Of a stretch of 64,000 nt of DNA, positions 1 through 13,100 are shown piece after piece. The position numbers and the translations under genes are program-made. Where the stretch lies: NCBI GenBank assembly GCA_013368375.1, contig JAACJP010000032.1, forward strand, positions 401,800-465,799. The letters run 5' to 3'. Numbering within the stretch: the first letter of the stretch is position 1; each line of letters opens with the position of its first letter. The notes below the pieces were generated by a model. It did not search any database and was not told the DNA's origin. It saw only the letters and a list, made by a program, of their open reading frames with translations. The DNA comes from Tricholomella constricta. Its lineage: Eukaryota > Basidiomycota > Agaricomycetes > Agaricales > Lyophyllaceae.

Positions 1-3000
1 TTCACTTGGCTTGTCGTGCTTCGGCGCAGTTCTTGGCCAAATTTTTGTAAGTCCGCTCCCACAGATACGACCGCGTGTCTAAAATCTCTTGAACGGTCGC
101 AGTATTTCCGCCCACAGACGGTGCGTGTGATCTTGGGCATGGTTCACCTGATTGCATCATATTCACAGTTACATTAGATTACCGTCAGCCAGCTCTTCCT
201 CCAGATCATCTCGTATATCCTTGGGAAGGTAAGTGTCGACTGTTATCATATTTTTCCACCGTGGCCTTATGTTCACTATCTGTATCAAGGCCATGGAGGA
301 AGTCATCCCAGGCCCCGGCTCGACGGCGCGACTTCAGACTGCTGACACGCGCTTTTGGAGGTAAGCCCGATGACCTTCAGTGCTCCACAAGTCATGACAT
401 AAGGTTCAATAGGTTCATGAATCCCGGGCCCTTCAGTATGTTCTCTGACATTCCATCTTCCTGTGTCCTTCGGCTTACATTTAGCTCTCTCCTAGATATT
501 AAAGAACATGTGGCTATCACGATAATGGCGTCCACTGCTTCTGCATCGGCAATTGCCATCAGCATTTTCGCGGCCCAGGATCTGTACTACAATGTCCGGC
601 CAAACGCAGCCGTCGGCATCTTTACGTTCGTCCTGTTGTCTCTCGCTCCCCTTGAGAACAGTTCTATAACACCACCAACGCCCGCAGCCTGATAGGATCA
701 CAGCTAATTGGGTATGGAACTGCAGGTGAGCATCTCACGCCTTCTCCTTGTCGTATGTCGGTAACCTACAGCCATCCCGTTCAGGAATAATGCGAAGTTT
801 CCTTGTGTATCCCACCTTCGCGGTTTACCCCCAGCTGATGCCGAACGTCCAACTTTTCGACGCTCTCCACCGAGGTCAAGCCGCCGTGATGCAAAAGAAG
901 CGTCTCAAATTCTTTTGGTACATTTTCATCGGCATTTTTGTTTGGGAGTGGTTCCCGGTACGTCACCCTCGTTTTGAAAATTTAAAGTAACAAGCGTTCA
1001 GGTGATGTTCTCGAACCCCAGGAATACATCGCTCCGTATGTCACGCTTGCCACTCCATGCCTATATCTATTAATAACCGGTGACAGGACCCTGACGGGCA
1101 TCAGCATCTTCTGCTTGGCGAATCAGAAGAGCGCGTGGTTCACCCGGATCTTCGGTAAGTCATGATCTTGAACGAGTTTTTGATTTCATTTCCGAATAAC
1201 AGATCATTGTGTGGCGCCCATTTCCAATAGGTGGCGCTGCCGGCAACGAAGGTCTCGGGGCCTTTTCTCTCTGCCTCGACTGGGCATATGTCGGAGCGGG
1301 AGGAGGCTCGATTGGGGCTCTGTTCACCCCGCTGGCCACTCAGTTATCCCTCTATGCGGGCTGCGCTGTCTGCATGTATGTGTTCTACTTGACATTCACG
1401 GCTGAAGCTACACATTTTATATGTAGGATTGCCTTCTGCGCCTGCTACGCCTCAAACACGTGGAATGCACAGAACTTCCCTTTTCTCACCCAGTTGCTCT
1501 ACTATCAGAATGGTCTGCTCCTCCTTCCACTACTGCCGTATTAAATTCTCTCAAAACCATGACAGGCACACAGTATGATCAGCTCGCTATCCTCAACGAC
1601 GACTTTACATTGAACTTGGAGAAGCTAGAGCAACAGGTGCAGCGCTTACCTTGAAACCACATGTCTGAATGCTGGTCTCATGTCGATAAACTTAGGGCCT
1701 TCCCTGGTACGCGGCATCGCAACTTTTGTACAAAGTCAGTCGCACGATCTACATCGGTGGTATGTACAACGCACCCTCTTACTGCATGACCTTGCCTTAC
1801 AAATATTCCTGAAGCCGCGGTGACCCATTTCCTCTTGTGGCATTCCAAAACTGTCTATGATATCATCCTCCAAAACAAGGTTGGTAGCTTCCCCCTCTCA
1901 GATGGACAGAAGCCCATTTCGACGCATTAGAAAGGGGGTTGCGACGACCCACATTACCTGAAGATGAAGGTATGTCTGATGCTATTACTATTACTGTCAC
2001 GAAGCTTGACGCGTCTTCTATAGGTCTATAAGGAGATATCCAATTGGTGGTACCTTGTCATATTTTTGGCAACAACGGGTATGGCTCTGGGAACGACCTA
2101 CGGTGCGAAATCAGGCTTGCCATGGTGGGGCCTCTTTATCGCCTTGATCTTTGCGTGGCTTTTTGTACCCATCATCGGCACAGTGTGTTCCTTGAATTTC
2201 CGTTGCGCCGGATTGTATGCCCTAAACTATGCTATTTTTAGCTCTATGCGACGGTAGGATATGCACCTAGCATTGAAAACATGGTCCAGGCAAGCCACTT
2301 GAAGCAGTCGCGTAGAGTGTTATACCTTACCTCTTTGCAGATGCTGGGTGGCGCCATGATTCCTGGAAAGCCTGTTGCCAACATGTATTTCAGCTTGTAT
2401 GGATATAACACAGTTGTCCAATCGCTCGCTCTCCTCAAAGATCTTAAATTGGTACGTCAGCACTAATTGTATTCGAAGAATACTACGTAACTTTTGGTCT
2501 ATTAGGGTCAATATACAAAGCTTCCACCAAGAGTCACCTTCACTGTCCAATCGATTGGAACCATCATCGTACAGTGTTTTGCGCCACTTCGCCTTGCCAT
2601 CTTTCTCACCCACCTGTGCTTCGATACAGGGTGGATTGCTCAATTTCGTGATCATGAAGGTGTGGACTTTGTGCGCTCAAGAGAATGCCAATTCAATCAA
2701 TTACTGCATCTTGTAGACTGTCCTTAGCGCCCAGCGCCAGATTCTTCTTGATGTACAAGGAACAAACGTTTGGTCAGGCCAACAGGTATGCCGACAGAGG
2801 CTCCAAGCTGCTCGCCATGTCAAGTAACATATTACAGGTTCAATCATATAACAGCGCTGCGATCGCATGGGGAGCTCTTGGTAAACCCTTGTACGAAACA
2901 GGGACCCGTTACGGTGTCAGTCCCCGCCATTACATGTTGTATTCCATGGCTATTGATGCTTATATTCCAGTTCGTCCCATACATGCTCATCGCCGGCCTC

Positions 3001-3643
3001 GGATTCCCGATCCCCTTCTGGCTGCTTCACAAGAAGTATCCAAAGTTTGGCTTCGATCTCGTCTTTACTCCGATTCTCGTCGGTCCGTCGATTTTATTTT
3101 ACCTTATTCCTTCGACTTGTCCGTAATTATCCTAATACCATCTTGACAGCTGAACTTGGATTCTTGAGCGTTGGTATCAACTCAAGTGTATTCACTGGAT
3201 TTGTGCTCGGCGTCTTTTCGCAGTATTACTTGAGGAAGTCAGTTTTATTTATCTGCCAATCTGTTTTCTCCACTTACTGATAATGCTCATCGATCATTCA
3301 GATATCGTGCTACCTGGTTCCGAAAATACAAGTGAGTCTTTATTCTGCCTTGCACAACATGGCCGCCGAAACCTGGCACAGTTTCTTGATGAGCGCGGCG
3401 CTCGATGGTGGCACATCAGTAAGTCTACATCTCTCGCAGTGTTTCTTCTCGCCTGACACTGTTTATTCCAGGTCATGGTCTTCGTATATACATTCGCTGT
3501 GGGAGGCGGTAGTGGTACGGTTCGACCATTCCCAACTTGGGCACTGGTAAGTCGCATTGAATAGGGCTCGAGCCAAATCGACCATCTGATTGTGCGAACA
3601 GAATCCGAAAGGAAATCCCGATTATTGCAAAAGATTGACTTGA
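1..3643 (+). CDS. Oligopeptide transporter (OPT family), 5' end missing
   Basis: Proton-coupled oligopeptide transporter of the OPT family, a multi-pass membrane protein importing small peptides (family knowledge). By hand I join 29 exons in consistent phase, 681 codons up to the TGA at 3641-3643: ends at 46, then 103-120, 178-228, 290-360, 404-435, 496-637, 688-725, 785-957, 1022-1035, 1087-1154, 1231-1375, 1427-1512, 1566-1636, 1696-1759, 1815-1879, 1931-1969, 2024-2182, 2242-2289, 2341-2451, 2506-2568, 2630-2659, 2735-2785, 2838-2915, 2971-3082, 3150-3237, 3302-3331, 3382-3418, 3472-3546, 3602-3643. Family signatures are visible: NPGPFNIKEH (the NPG motif, across exons 5/6), GNEGLG, KLPPR (the KIPPR-type motif, near 2519-2533) and the C-terminal FPTW...NPDYC. 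One intron (2290-2340) is GC-AG. The usual family length is about 700-900 residues, so roughly 50-200 residues lie upstream of the window. Confidence 0.9.
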
Positions 3644-3932
3644 ATGCGGCCGTAGGACACCATTGATTGTATTATATATTCTGGCAGCCTCGTGAGTAAC
3701 TGTGGGTGCGCTTTGAAGCCCAATGTATATCCTGAAATCGAAGTCGGTACAAAGAATGTCGTCAACATGTGGGCGATTTGAGTACCGTAGATTAAGGAGT
3801 GTGAATTGTTTGATAATCATGAATGACAATGAAGAAACGATATTAGAAACTGCGTAATGAATGAGCGTAAGTGGTGCGTGAAACCGGTAGGTGAAAGGAA
3901 ATAAGTGAAGAGACGAAGCCTAGCACGGTCAC
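3644..3932. other. Intergenic region between convergent genes
   Basis: The OPT gene and the BTB/CAP-Gly gene converge here. The stretch is AT-richer than the flanking coding DNA and should hold both 3' UTRs. I see no gene. Confidence 0.6.
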
Positions 3933-6900
3933 TTAAAGATCTGACCCGACAGCATCGACAACATACAGCACCTGCTGTGGCCTGACGAACAGCCCTCTCG
4001 TCTCCATCCCCGACGTGTCAGACACCGCTGGACTGACACTCCTGAATCTCTTGACCCGATCGACGGTGAGCTGGTCTCCCTCCCGTTTGAGGCCGCCCTT
4101 CCCCATTCCAAAGACACTGCCACTCCCGCTCCCGACCCACTCTACCCGGCGCCTCCTCGCAGCTCTGTCATCCCCGCCCAACCCGCCACTTCCACCACCA
4201 TAATCCCATTCACTCCCGGCCGCGCTTCCAATCTCAAAGTACCGGATCCCACCCCATGTGCCGTCGTTCCACTGCCGCTCCCCATCATCGCGATCTCCAG
4301 CCGCACCCCAGCCCTCATTGACGGGCACCTCCACACCCACCCACGGCCCGTCCTCACCCTCGACCTCTCCAATGTACCTCGCATATGCCTTGAACCGCTT
4401 GCGCTTCGACGAGATGATGCACGGGATCCCTATATCTAGCGTCGCGCCCCGCGCCGTAATGGGCAGTGTCGGAAGCGGCTGGTTCTCCTTGAGCGCCTTG
4501 GCGTCTTTCTTCGCAGGTGAACCCGAGACGGCTGGTGTCACAGGAGGAGGGGCCTTGCTGGCGCTGCTGCTCGAGGCAGTCGTGGCGCTTATCTTCGTCG
4601 TGATCGTATCCGACGACCCGCGCCGCTTCAAAGTAGACGCGCTGCCCGTCGACGTCGTGCTGCCACTCTTCTTGTGATCAAGCACCGCCTCCGCTCTGCT
4701 CTTCCCCTTTACCGTAATCGTGCTGTTCGTGTTCTGCACCCCAGGCTTATCCCCGATTGCCTCCGATTCCGCTGAGGGGCCAGGCACAAGCACCTTCTTT
4801 TCCTTGTCTTTCTCATCGTCCCTCTCTCCCTCTTTCCCCTTCTCCGTGGGACTCCCATTCCCAACACCGGCTTTCCGCCCAGCCGCCAATAACGCCTTCC
4901 GCGCAGCCACGCTGGTAGTAGTAGACACCGTCGACGTCGTGGACCGTATCGACGACGCGTTCGACACCGGCCGACGCACAGTCCCCAGGCTCAGCTTGTT
5001 CGTGTCCACCTGAGGCAGCGGCGGGCGCTTCGTCGGCGTCGCACCCCCAACACCGACACCGCTCTTCGTGGACCCCGTCGACACTTTCCTCGTGCGTACA
5101 GCAGACGCCGCAGTGGCGGCCCCAGCTTTCCCGGGACGAGTGGGCGTCTCCCGCCCGCCGCGGGTAGTATTGGTGGTATTGGTGCTGATGTTCGACGCGA
5201 CGGACGCGCCTGACGTACGGCGCGTGCGCGCAGTAGTGGTGGAATGGGCGGAGCGGAACGTCGTTGAGGTCTCGCTGGTGTTGGACGTGGACACGCTCGA
5301 TGTGGGCCGCGATGCTGTAGGCCGCAGGGACAGGGAGTGTGTTGAGGAGGCGAGGGAGACGCGGGAGGTGGGGCGCGAGAAGCCCGGGGACACCGGTGTG
5401 GTGGGGCTCTTGGGCCGCGGTGGCCGGAGGCTGCTGCTGCTGGAGCCGCCGGTCTTGCTGGTGTCGGTGATGGTGCTTTTGCGGATGGTGGATGCGACGG
5501 AGCGGACGGAGCGGATGGAAGACGCTGATGATACGGGGCGGGACGTGCCTGGTGCCATAGGCGTTCGGGTCCTCGGGGTGGCCGAGGTTGGGTGCCGCGT
5601 GGAGGGTGTAACCTTCCTAATGACCACTTTGTTGCTACTGGTGACACCAGAAGTGGGATGCTGGTTGTGGTCCAGCGAAAGCGATCGTGGAAGGATTGAA
5701 CTGGGTCCTGGGCCCTCCAGCACACTGCTAGTGTCTTCGTCATCATCAACTCTGCTCTCTCCATCACCGTTCGGCTCGATGATGGATGGCTGGGGTGTCG
5801 GCGAGGCAGAGCGCGAGGAGTAGCCGGGGAGGCCGATGGATCCCAGGCCCGGTGTCAGCTTCGAGTCAGGCCGCGAGTTTTCCATGTCTTCGTCCTTTTC
5901 ATCGTCATCTCCAGCGAGGGGGCTGCTCCGCGCCAGACTCGACGTGGACGCGTTCATGCGCGACATCGTCTTGTATGATGTTCCGGTGGAGGAGGAAGCT
6001 GTGGGTGCAGCAAGAGAAGACGGGGATGGTGTGCCCCGCCGAGAGCCTGTCGTGACAGGGAGATTGCGACTGCGCACGCTGACACGCATCGACGAGTGCA
6101 TGCTTATTGTATCGGTCTGGCTTTCGGTTTCCTTGGCCCGAAGCAGGGTCGACTGCCTGGGTGGGTTGTGCGGCTTGAGGTGGGACTGGGACGCAGGAAT
6201 GGCGGGGCTGATCAAGTCTTCAAGCGGAACTTCGATATCTGAATACAAACGTTAGAACATGCTGGTAGAGATGTAGAAGATACGCACTGTCGCTGATTTC
6301 TTTGAGCGCCCATCCTTCGAGCTCGTCGAACCCTCCCTCTTGACGAATCCCAAGCCAGCGTTTACCGATCCATTTGAGCAAGTCGACGCGAGCCTGTTCG
6401 ACCTGGACACGGATGTGTGATGTCGACGAAAGCATAGGCGCATCGGTCTCTGTTAGATGCGGCCGAAGAAGAATCGAAGACACAAGGGTCTGTTGCACAT
6501 TAATCAGTCAAGTCCAACGACGAAAGAGAAAAAAAACAAGACTTGCCTGATACAGCTGCGCCGCATTCCGTTCATTGACGCCCCTACCGACGGAAGCCAT
6601 GATCCACTCGACCCGTTCGGCGTCTTCAAATGCAACTCCATCCCGCTCCATAATCTCCCCCCACTCCGTCCCCCCAAAGCACGCCTCCGACTGCCCACAC
6701 ACGACCTCATCCACCCCCTTCCTTCCCGCCTGCACCATGTCCCTCACCTCGCCCGCCCACGCATCAATAACAGCCGCCAGCCGCCCCAGCGCATGCTCCG
6801 CAGCGAACAGGAGCGCAAACGCGTTCTTGGGGGTCGTGCGCTTGCCCACGCCCTTGAGCAGGCTATCCCGGAGCTTCTGCGGCAATGCCGCGAACTCGCT

Positions 6901-8083
6901 CGTGCACCAGCCCTCGCCGAACAGCCCGACGAGCGCACGGCGGGCCCCGCGCTCGAGCAGCGCGTTCTTGACATCGTCGACGAGCGAGAACTCGAGAACG
7001 CGCGGGGCGCGGCGGGCGCATTGGCGGCAGCGGCACCCACCCGTGCCCCAGGCGCCGGCGGTAAGGCGCTCGTACTCGGGGAAGGGCAGGAAGGCGTGGA
7101 AGAGCCCGTGCATCATTTCTTGCACGATGCGGGCTTGGATCTCATCGTAGAGCGTGGAAAGGCTGAGGTACGTCGCGGAGCGCATGATGTGAAAGGCCGT
7201 GTCGAGGTCGTAGGAGCGGTGTGAGAAAATAAGAGTGCCGGTGTAGATAAAGCCGAGAGTGAAATGAAGAGAGGCTGGGGTAAACGGCGGAGACGGCAGC
7301 GTAAGGGTCTGCTGCTCGTGTTTGTTCGGCCAGGCGATGAGCGCAGTGTGGAAATACGGGGAACGGGAAACAAGTACAAATCGGTGAGATGAAAAGATGG
7401 CGGTGGTGCTTTCGTGATTCGAAGATGAGAAATTGCCCGTCAATGCAATGCGCACGTCCGAGTACAGACGAGAGCGCCACATAAAGACGAGATCCTTGCG
7501 CAGCTTGTCGATGCGCAGCTCCTCCGCCTCTGACTCGTCGTGGGTCGACTCGGCTGAGTCGAAGAGAAACTCAAAGGCTTCCCCGAAGCCTTGACCAGTG
7601 TAAAGGTATTCCAGTTCATTTGAAAAGAGAGCAGGATTTATGGAAGTGGACAATCGCAAGAGACCGTTGGTTGTGGTGGGCGCAGCAGATGGTGCTGGCG
7701 ACGACGAACGAAAGGGTGATGGGGTGCGGGATGAGCGTGCGATGTCGAGGCTAAGTGCCGACGTCGTTGGAGGCGGCGAGGAGGCATATGGTGTCGGTCT
7801 GAACGAGAAATAGCGTGTTTGGAAGCTGGGTGGTGCACGCGCATAAACGATCGCTGCAAGTGGTAGTTAGCCCCCGACCAGCCATGGCAACGATCGACTC
7901 ACCCTTGTGTCCCCATACCTCCTGCTCGTCGCCGTCCTCGTCGCCCAGCTCCCACACAACATCAGGAAATCGGTCTTTGGCATGGTGGAAGAGCGCTTCT
8001 AGGTCCTGTCGCCAGGCCAAAGTCGACTTTTTGGTGGCCTCCTGGAGAGCTGGACTCGAGACTTCTACAGTGGTGCTCACCAT
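3933..8083 (-). CDS. BTB/POZ and CAP-Gly domain protein
   Basis: Four exons, 7903-8083, 6547-7853, 6288-6489 and 3933-6238, give one frame of 1,331 residues starting at ATG 8083. The intron 6490-6546 is GC-AG (CAG/GCAAGT donor); overlooking it splits the locus into two apparent genes. A BTB/POZ-like fold is seen at about residues 190-300 (LYSDVRI, HRFVLVSRSPYF, FIYTG). A very long serine/threonine/proline-rich, basic, probably disordered stretch fills about 600-1150. The C-terminus (about 1160-1235) reads like a CAP-Gly domain (ARYIGEVEG...PWVGVEV...GIRYFEI), but the tubulin-binding GKNDG motif is only loosely kept as QWNDG. CAP-Gly domains bind microtubule ends and BTB domains dimerise or recruit cullin-3 (family knowledge), so a cytoskeletal adaptor is plausible but inferred. 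The Ser-rich region is GC-rich and open on both strands, which produces false antisense ORFs. Confidence 0.8.
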
Positions 8084-8189
8084 TGGGGTATCTAGGGTAT
8101 CGTGGCTGCTCGATCAACGTGGTCAGCGCGTAGACAGTCGTGGACAACGTGGAAAAGCCTCTCCTCGTCGTTTCACACGACGCAGGCGA

Positions 8190-8637
8190 AAAACATGAGG
8201 CGCTTAGTCAGCGATGGACTTCGAACCACCATGGCATTGGCAAGTACACCTTTGATGACCTCAGGGATGGTTACTCTCCTCAGCATCTCGAGACTCTGAC
8301 TCTTTCCATTCCAGTTGGCTTCTGGCCCGCCCAACAGGTCACGAGCATCGACGTCTGGTTCGGTAACTCGCAGCCCAACGGCATCGAAACTACCTACCAG
8401 CTCTCCGTTACAACCAAGCCCAGTGTCCAGGTGCACGGACAGCGCCATGGAACTCAGAAGATCCTGACTGTCGCCAGCGAGTTTTTGGCGCTGTCCTCGA
8501 TGTTCCCTCCTACTGACGATGTGTTTTTTGTCGGCATCTTTGGCGCCATTGACAGTAACGCCGATCAGCTCACTCTCAGGTGCTTCGGGTTCCTCGTCTG
8601 CAACAAGGATACTGGTGCTCGCATACAGCCCAATTAA
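8190..8637 (+). pseudogene. Jacalin-like lectin domain, truncated copy
   Basis: Paralogue of the intact gene at 30318-31096. It keeps the opening FDDLRDG, the segment VTSIDVWFGNSQPNGIETTYQLS and the middle FFVGIFGAID...FGFLVCNKDTGA, but stops right after that block. The C-terminal third (the GFSG...LDTVAVY part of the intact copy) and a convincing start codon are absent. The stretch matching the first intron of the intact gene (about 8270-8318) lacks a good donor, and the region equivalent to its second intron reads through. It begins about 100 bp from the divergent start of the BTB/CAP-Gly gene. I read it as a decayed copy. Confidence 0.6.
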
Positions 8638-9850
8638 TCTCCTCGACTTTGCCGGAATCTTGCTTCTGTCTAGCCTCCGTTACTGATTATGAGCCATGCG
8701 AGAGGCCCGCTAGCGACCTGCCTCTCACCAATCGGAAGAGATTTTTCTTATCAGGCCACTTTTCATGGCGCCAGTACAACACCGTGAACTGTCAATTGTT
8801 CTGTGTCCTATCTAATAGTCATCAACTTGTGTTGAATCATGTCTTCCTAGTGGCCCGGAATAGTCTCTCTTCCAATTGACGCCTCTCTTGAGATCAACGC
8901 AAGCTTATCGCGATATCTCTAATTTGATATCGACCCCTTCAAACGTGCCTGCAGACTGCATGTCGACGTCATGAAAACAACCGTTCTACTGGTTCTTTGA
9001 CGCTGGTAAATAGCCCCGCTCACTTCCGTGCCCTGCAATTTGTGGCGTAACTGTCATGTCGAAGCCATGAAAAACAAGGGCTCTAATCTTACTTTGCCGG
9101 GCGCCGGCACAAGGCCATTACGGCCTTTTCTGGCTACGCCCGATCAGTTGTTCGGCGACAAAACTACGATTATCCTCGCGACGTGATCATTCTGATTAGC
9201 AACTCGATCATCGCTCAACGGAACCGCAGTCGCCCAGCCTTGTCGAAAGCATAGCAGGATTATCTCGCCACACAGTACAGCAGAGACACACGTCGCGGAG
9301 GGAACACCCCGTTGTCTTTCTCGTATACCCAAGGAACCAATATGGGTCGAACGTGCCCATGAAGACCTCATTTTCTAACCACAGATGCGATATCGCTTTG
9401 AATCGATTGAGAACATGTTAGCGAGGAACAAGACATACCTGACGGGACAAGACCATCATCCACTTGCCTAGAGATGACGAGAGAGGGGGGGGGGCGGGAA
9501 TAAGTATGGAAAACGATGATAAGTGTACCGAGTCTGAGATTCACACAAGTCAAGGCAATCCAGCATCGTCGACAACCCAACCGATCAAAGACACTACCGA
9601 GCCAAGGACGAGCCGAGACGAAGTGGAAGGGGAACAAACCGAAACGGGAGAGAATCGATGCAGATCTAGAACGTCAGAGTTTGTCAGGTACCAGTATGAA
9701 CACAAAGAATAAGGCAAAGGGACAAACGTTCGCAGCGAATCGACCGTGGATAACACGCGTTTGGAGCCAACGATGAATGGAGAGAGCAAGAAAGAGAGAG
9801 AGGAAGAGACGAGGAGAAAGGACAGTGATGATGGAGGCGAAACTTCAACT
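8638..9850. other. Non-coding stretch downstream of the lectin fragment
   Basis: No gene recognised. It contains a run of about ten G at 9485-9496. Its right part (about 9470-9850) was, before the transposon inserted, the 3' flank of the protease gene now at 16953-18751. Short ORFs on both strands show no recognisable domain. Confidence 0.5.
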
Positions 9851-9889
9851 TCAAGCGTCGAAGCTCAAGCAGGCAAACTCAGCGTCCGG
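9851..9889 (-). pseudogene. Severed 3' end of the trypsin-like protease gene
   Basis: Thirteen codons including TGA that continue the protease reading frame exactly when the transposon and one target duplication are taken out. The protease frame reaches ...EYY at the right-hand target duplication, and on this side resumes as PDAEFACLSFDA followed by a stop. The fragment is now about 7 kb from its gene and cannot be translated with it. Confidence 0.85.
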
Positions 9890-9897
9890 GTAATATT
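9890..9897. repeat. Target-site duplication, left copy (GTAATATT)
   Basis: The 8 bp GTAATATT immediately precedes the left terminal inverted repeat and recurs perfectly at 16977-16984 after the right one. It lies within the last exon of the protease gene. Confidence 0.95.
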
Positions 9898-9914
9898 AGG
9901 ACCCTCCCTTATGC
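9898..9914 (+). repeat. Left terminal inverted repeat of the transposon
   Basis: AGGACCCTCCCTTATGC, a perfect inverted match to 16960-16976. It marks the 3' side of the element's gene. Confidence 0.95.
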
Positions 9915-10191
9915 AGAGCTATGTCCGATTAATTTGAGCCGTTTTTACCCCCTTTTCGTCGCAAAATCTTGCACTATTTTCGACGCATAGAAATCGGAAC
10001 CTCAAAATTTCCCCCCATATCCGTACGCATGTCCCATCGGACATCTCAAAAACGACAAATCGTACGCATAACGACAGAATGACGTGTAATTGGAGAACTG
10101 AAGGTGTATACGAGACATAAGAGGTATTTAGGAGTACACTGTATAGTTACGGAGCCAGGGAAGCAGCAGAAGTGCAGAAAATTTGAAAAAC

Positions 10192-13100
10192 TTATCCATC
10201 CATCTTGACATCGTCATCCGAGTCGGCCCCATCCAAGTCAAGTGACACCGATTGAGTCTTATCGCGGAGGTAACACTTCAACAACTTGATACCCTCATGC
10301 AGAGCATTCCTACGTTCAACGAGGTTGGCAAAGATGGTGGAGGGTAAGTTACCCAGAGTGACGAGGTCGAAGTCGGTGCTGTTGGCGGAAATGGTGTTCG
10401 CAGCTCGAGTGATGGGATGCGAGGCCAAAGAAAACAAGAGGTGTGTGCGTGGAATTTGTAGGAAGGTCGCAGACGATAGCTGTTGACAAGCCAGCGAACT
10501 GAAGACGGTGTTTCCGGCAAGGGGGACAAACTTCCGAATGTAGATGTAAGAAGCGAGCCCGGGGTTGTTGATCTGAGGCACCCATTCGTGCTTTGCGCCC
10601 TTCCCGTTCCCCTTTGAATAGATCGTGATGACTAGATGCACGTTGAGTGGGTGCCAGCCATGCAAGTTGGATCATACCTTCACCAAGAATGACTTCGATC
10701 TTCCCTGAAACAGGAGATAGAGCGACTATGAAATGACCAGAAGAGAGCGGCTGAAGCTCGCTGACGTTCGCGAAAGGAAAATTCTCGTGAATGAGACCGC
10801 GGATCCCCGAGAACGCTTGATCGCGACACTGAAGAAATTTCTGTGCGACGACATAAGCAACGAGAGAATGCAACTTGAGGTAATAATGAACTCACGTTTG
10901 CTGTGACACTACGGACAGTGCTCTTGTTCTGCTCCTGCGTTGAGGTCGATGATCCAGCGAAAGTACCTGTGTGACGAATTTGACGACTGAGACCGCTCGA
11001 CCCCAACACCTCGGACCGCTGGCTGATATTGTGAGCTTCAGCCTCCAACGCCTTCAATTTGGCAGCCAGTTGTTCGCGAAGAGTGGGTCCTTCGACGCAG
11101 TATCGCTGGAGTGTCTTGCTGTTCATGTCTGTCAGCACAGACGGTGTTGCTGTCTTGCGAACGGCCTTCAACGCGAAGGTGGTCTGGTGGCGAGTCCGTT
11201 CAGTGACAAGTACATCTTGCTGAAGTGAATTTGTGACGGGATTGAGGAAAGCGAGAGGTGTGAGGGGGTTCTTGCCAAGACAGGTAAGGATGACAAGTAC
11301 ATGGATACATATGGTCAAATAACTCACAGTGGTGATCGCAGGAGGAGCGGCTGTGAGCGATAATGCAATGCCGTCCGAGAGAGATGAAATCAAGGCTTTG
11401 ATTTGTTCGGTATCTTCATCCGTCATTTCAGGAAGCTCAGATCTAACAGAAAGGAGTTCTTCAAAGTTCACGGACTCGAATAATAAAAATAACCCACATT
11501 GACGCGGATCGCGATGCACCTTCAGCAGCAATGGCAAATTGAATGTTCTCGATGTGGCTATTCGATGATGTACTGCGCCAGGTGTTGTCAAATAATTGAA
11601 GAGTCGATGCAAGGGTACCTTGGGGGCGGGGAGGAGGAGGAGATATATGGCTGGAAGGCGCGACATATTTGGAGATCATGTCTTCGGCGGCAAACCCGAG
11701 ATACAAGCAGAGCTGAGACACTTCTGTTAACGCGGCAACAGAGGCGAGGGCAAGGTCGTTGTCGGTAGGAAGGGAGGCGAGTTCACAGAGGTCAATGTCG
11801 TTGTTCTTGAAGTAGGTATGATAATAGCCAGCCGCTGTGGTGTTGGCTTTCTCCTCAGCGCTGAGACTACCAAACGCCCCGCTCATCAGTACAGCAAGCT
11901 TGCGGGACGCTGACAGCATATCAGAGTATGTGAAGTCAGTCTTGATCTGCCGCAGGACGCCAAATGCATGTTCACATGGTTCTGTGGAGTGTAGCCAAGG
12001 AAGGAGGGGGTACTTCAGGTGGTAGCGACGGTAGATAATGATTAACGAAAGTAGGCTGTCGCAAAGGGTGATAAAAATGTCGAAGGACTCTCGTGAAGTG
12101 AAGTTGGTGCTGAGAGAATGTTCAGGGTGTGAAATGATGTGGGTGCGCCATGCCATAAGGAAGAATCGAGCCCGCATCACCATTTTTGCTCGAGTCAAAT
12201 GACTGATCTGGCGATTCTGCCAGGCATCTACGAGTTCCCCAAGAACGAAAAGATAAACTGTTAGAGCTCGCTGTGAAGGAGATCTGGTGATGTGGTCATC
12301 CAGCATCTTTGCTGAGAATGTTCGGGAAGCTGCACGATCATCCTGGCGGTCCAAGCGCTCAACATCCCGCACAAACAGTGTGTTGCCGATGTGAGCTGCA
12401 TCACGGAGCTGAGCATAGTGAAGGACATGGCTTCCAATGGTGACAATGCGAGCACCGGTGAGAATCTGATTCCGTGCTGTCTTCAGAGCGTGCTTAGAGT
12501 CCTGGATAGCGATGAATGGGCGCGCTCTTGGACCGTTGAGGGGGATGGCGAGATCGATGTTAGCGTGGCGAAGGCTGGAGTTGGGAATGGTATAGTGTAA
12601 CGTATTGGGTGCTGCATGCGAGATGAGCCGCTGGAGCCCACGCTCAGTCTCTGTTCCATCACATGCACCCGAGACTGGGTAGAGATCCTGAGCGTGGAGG
12701 AGACCCACCACCTTCTCATGCATGACATGTAGCTCTTCAGAGCTGTCTGTGGGTCCGCGAGCAACAGCAGCAACCACGATAGGCGGAATCTTTGGAAGAG
12801 GGATCGTAAGAAGCCATAGACGAAGTTTCGAAGCCTTTTTGAGCTGCGCGTTGTCGAAAATGGTGTCGATTTCCGAGTCATCCTCAACACGAATAACACC
12901 GTCTGTTGATCCTACAACTAGGCACACTTTCTTGGACTCTCTAAAGATAGAGATGGCTGGAGAGAGTTCAGTGTCGTCCCATGATAGCCCAAGAGGTCCC
13001 GTGTACTGGTACTGCCTGAGAAGTTCTGCCGCTGCAGCAGCATTCGCCGGAGAGAATCCAGGATAAAATTGGGGCCGTTTGGCGCGAAGTCGACTGCAAA

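Noticed and set aside
5068..5823. 251-codon plus-strand ORF
   Set aside because: Antisense shadow of the Ser-rich part of the BTB/CAP-Gly gene.
10873..10896. 22 nt intron in the transposase gene
   Set aside because: Too short; a 10891-10966 intron with acceptor CGTGAG keeps phase and gives a better protein.
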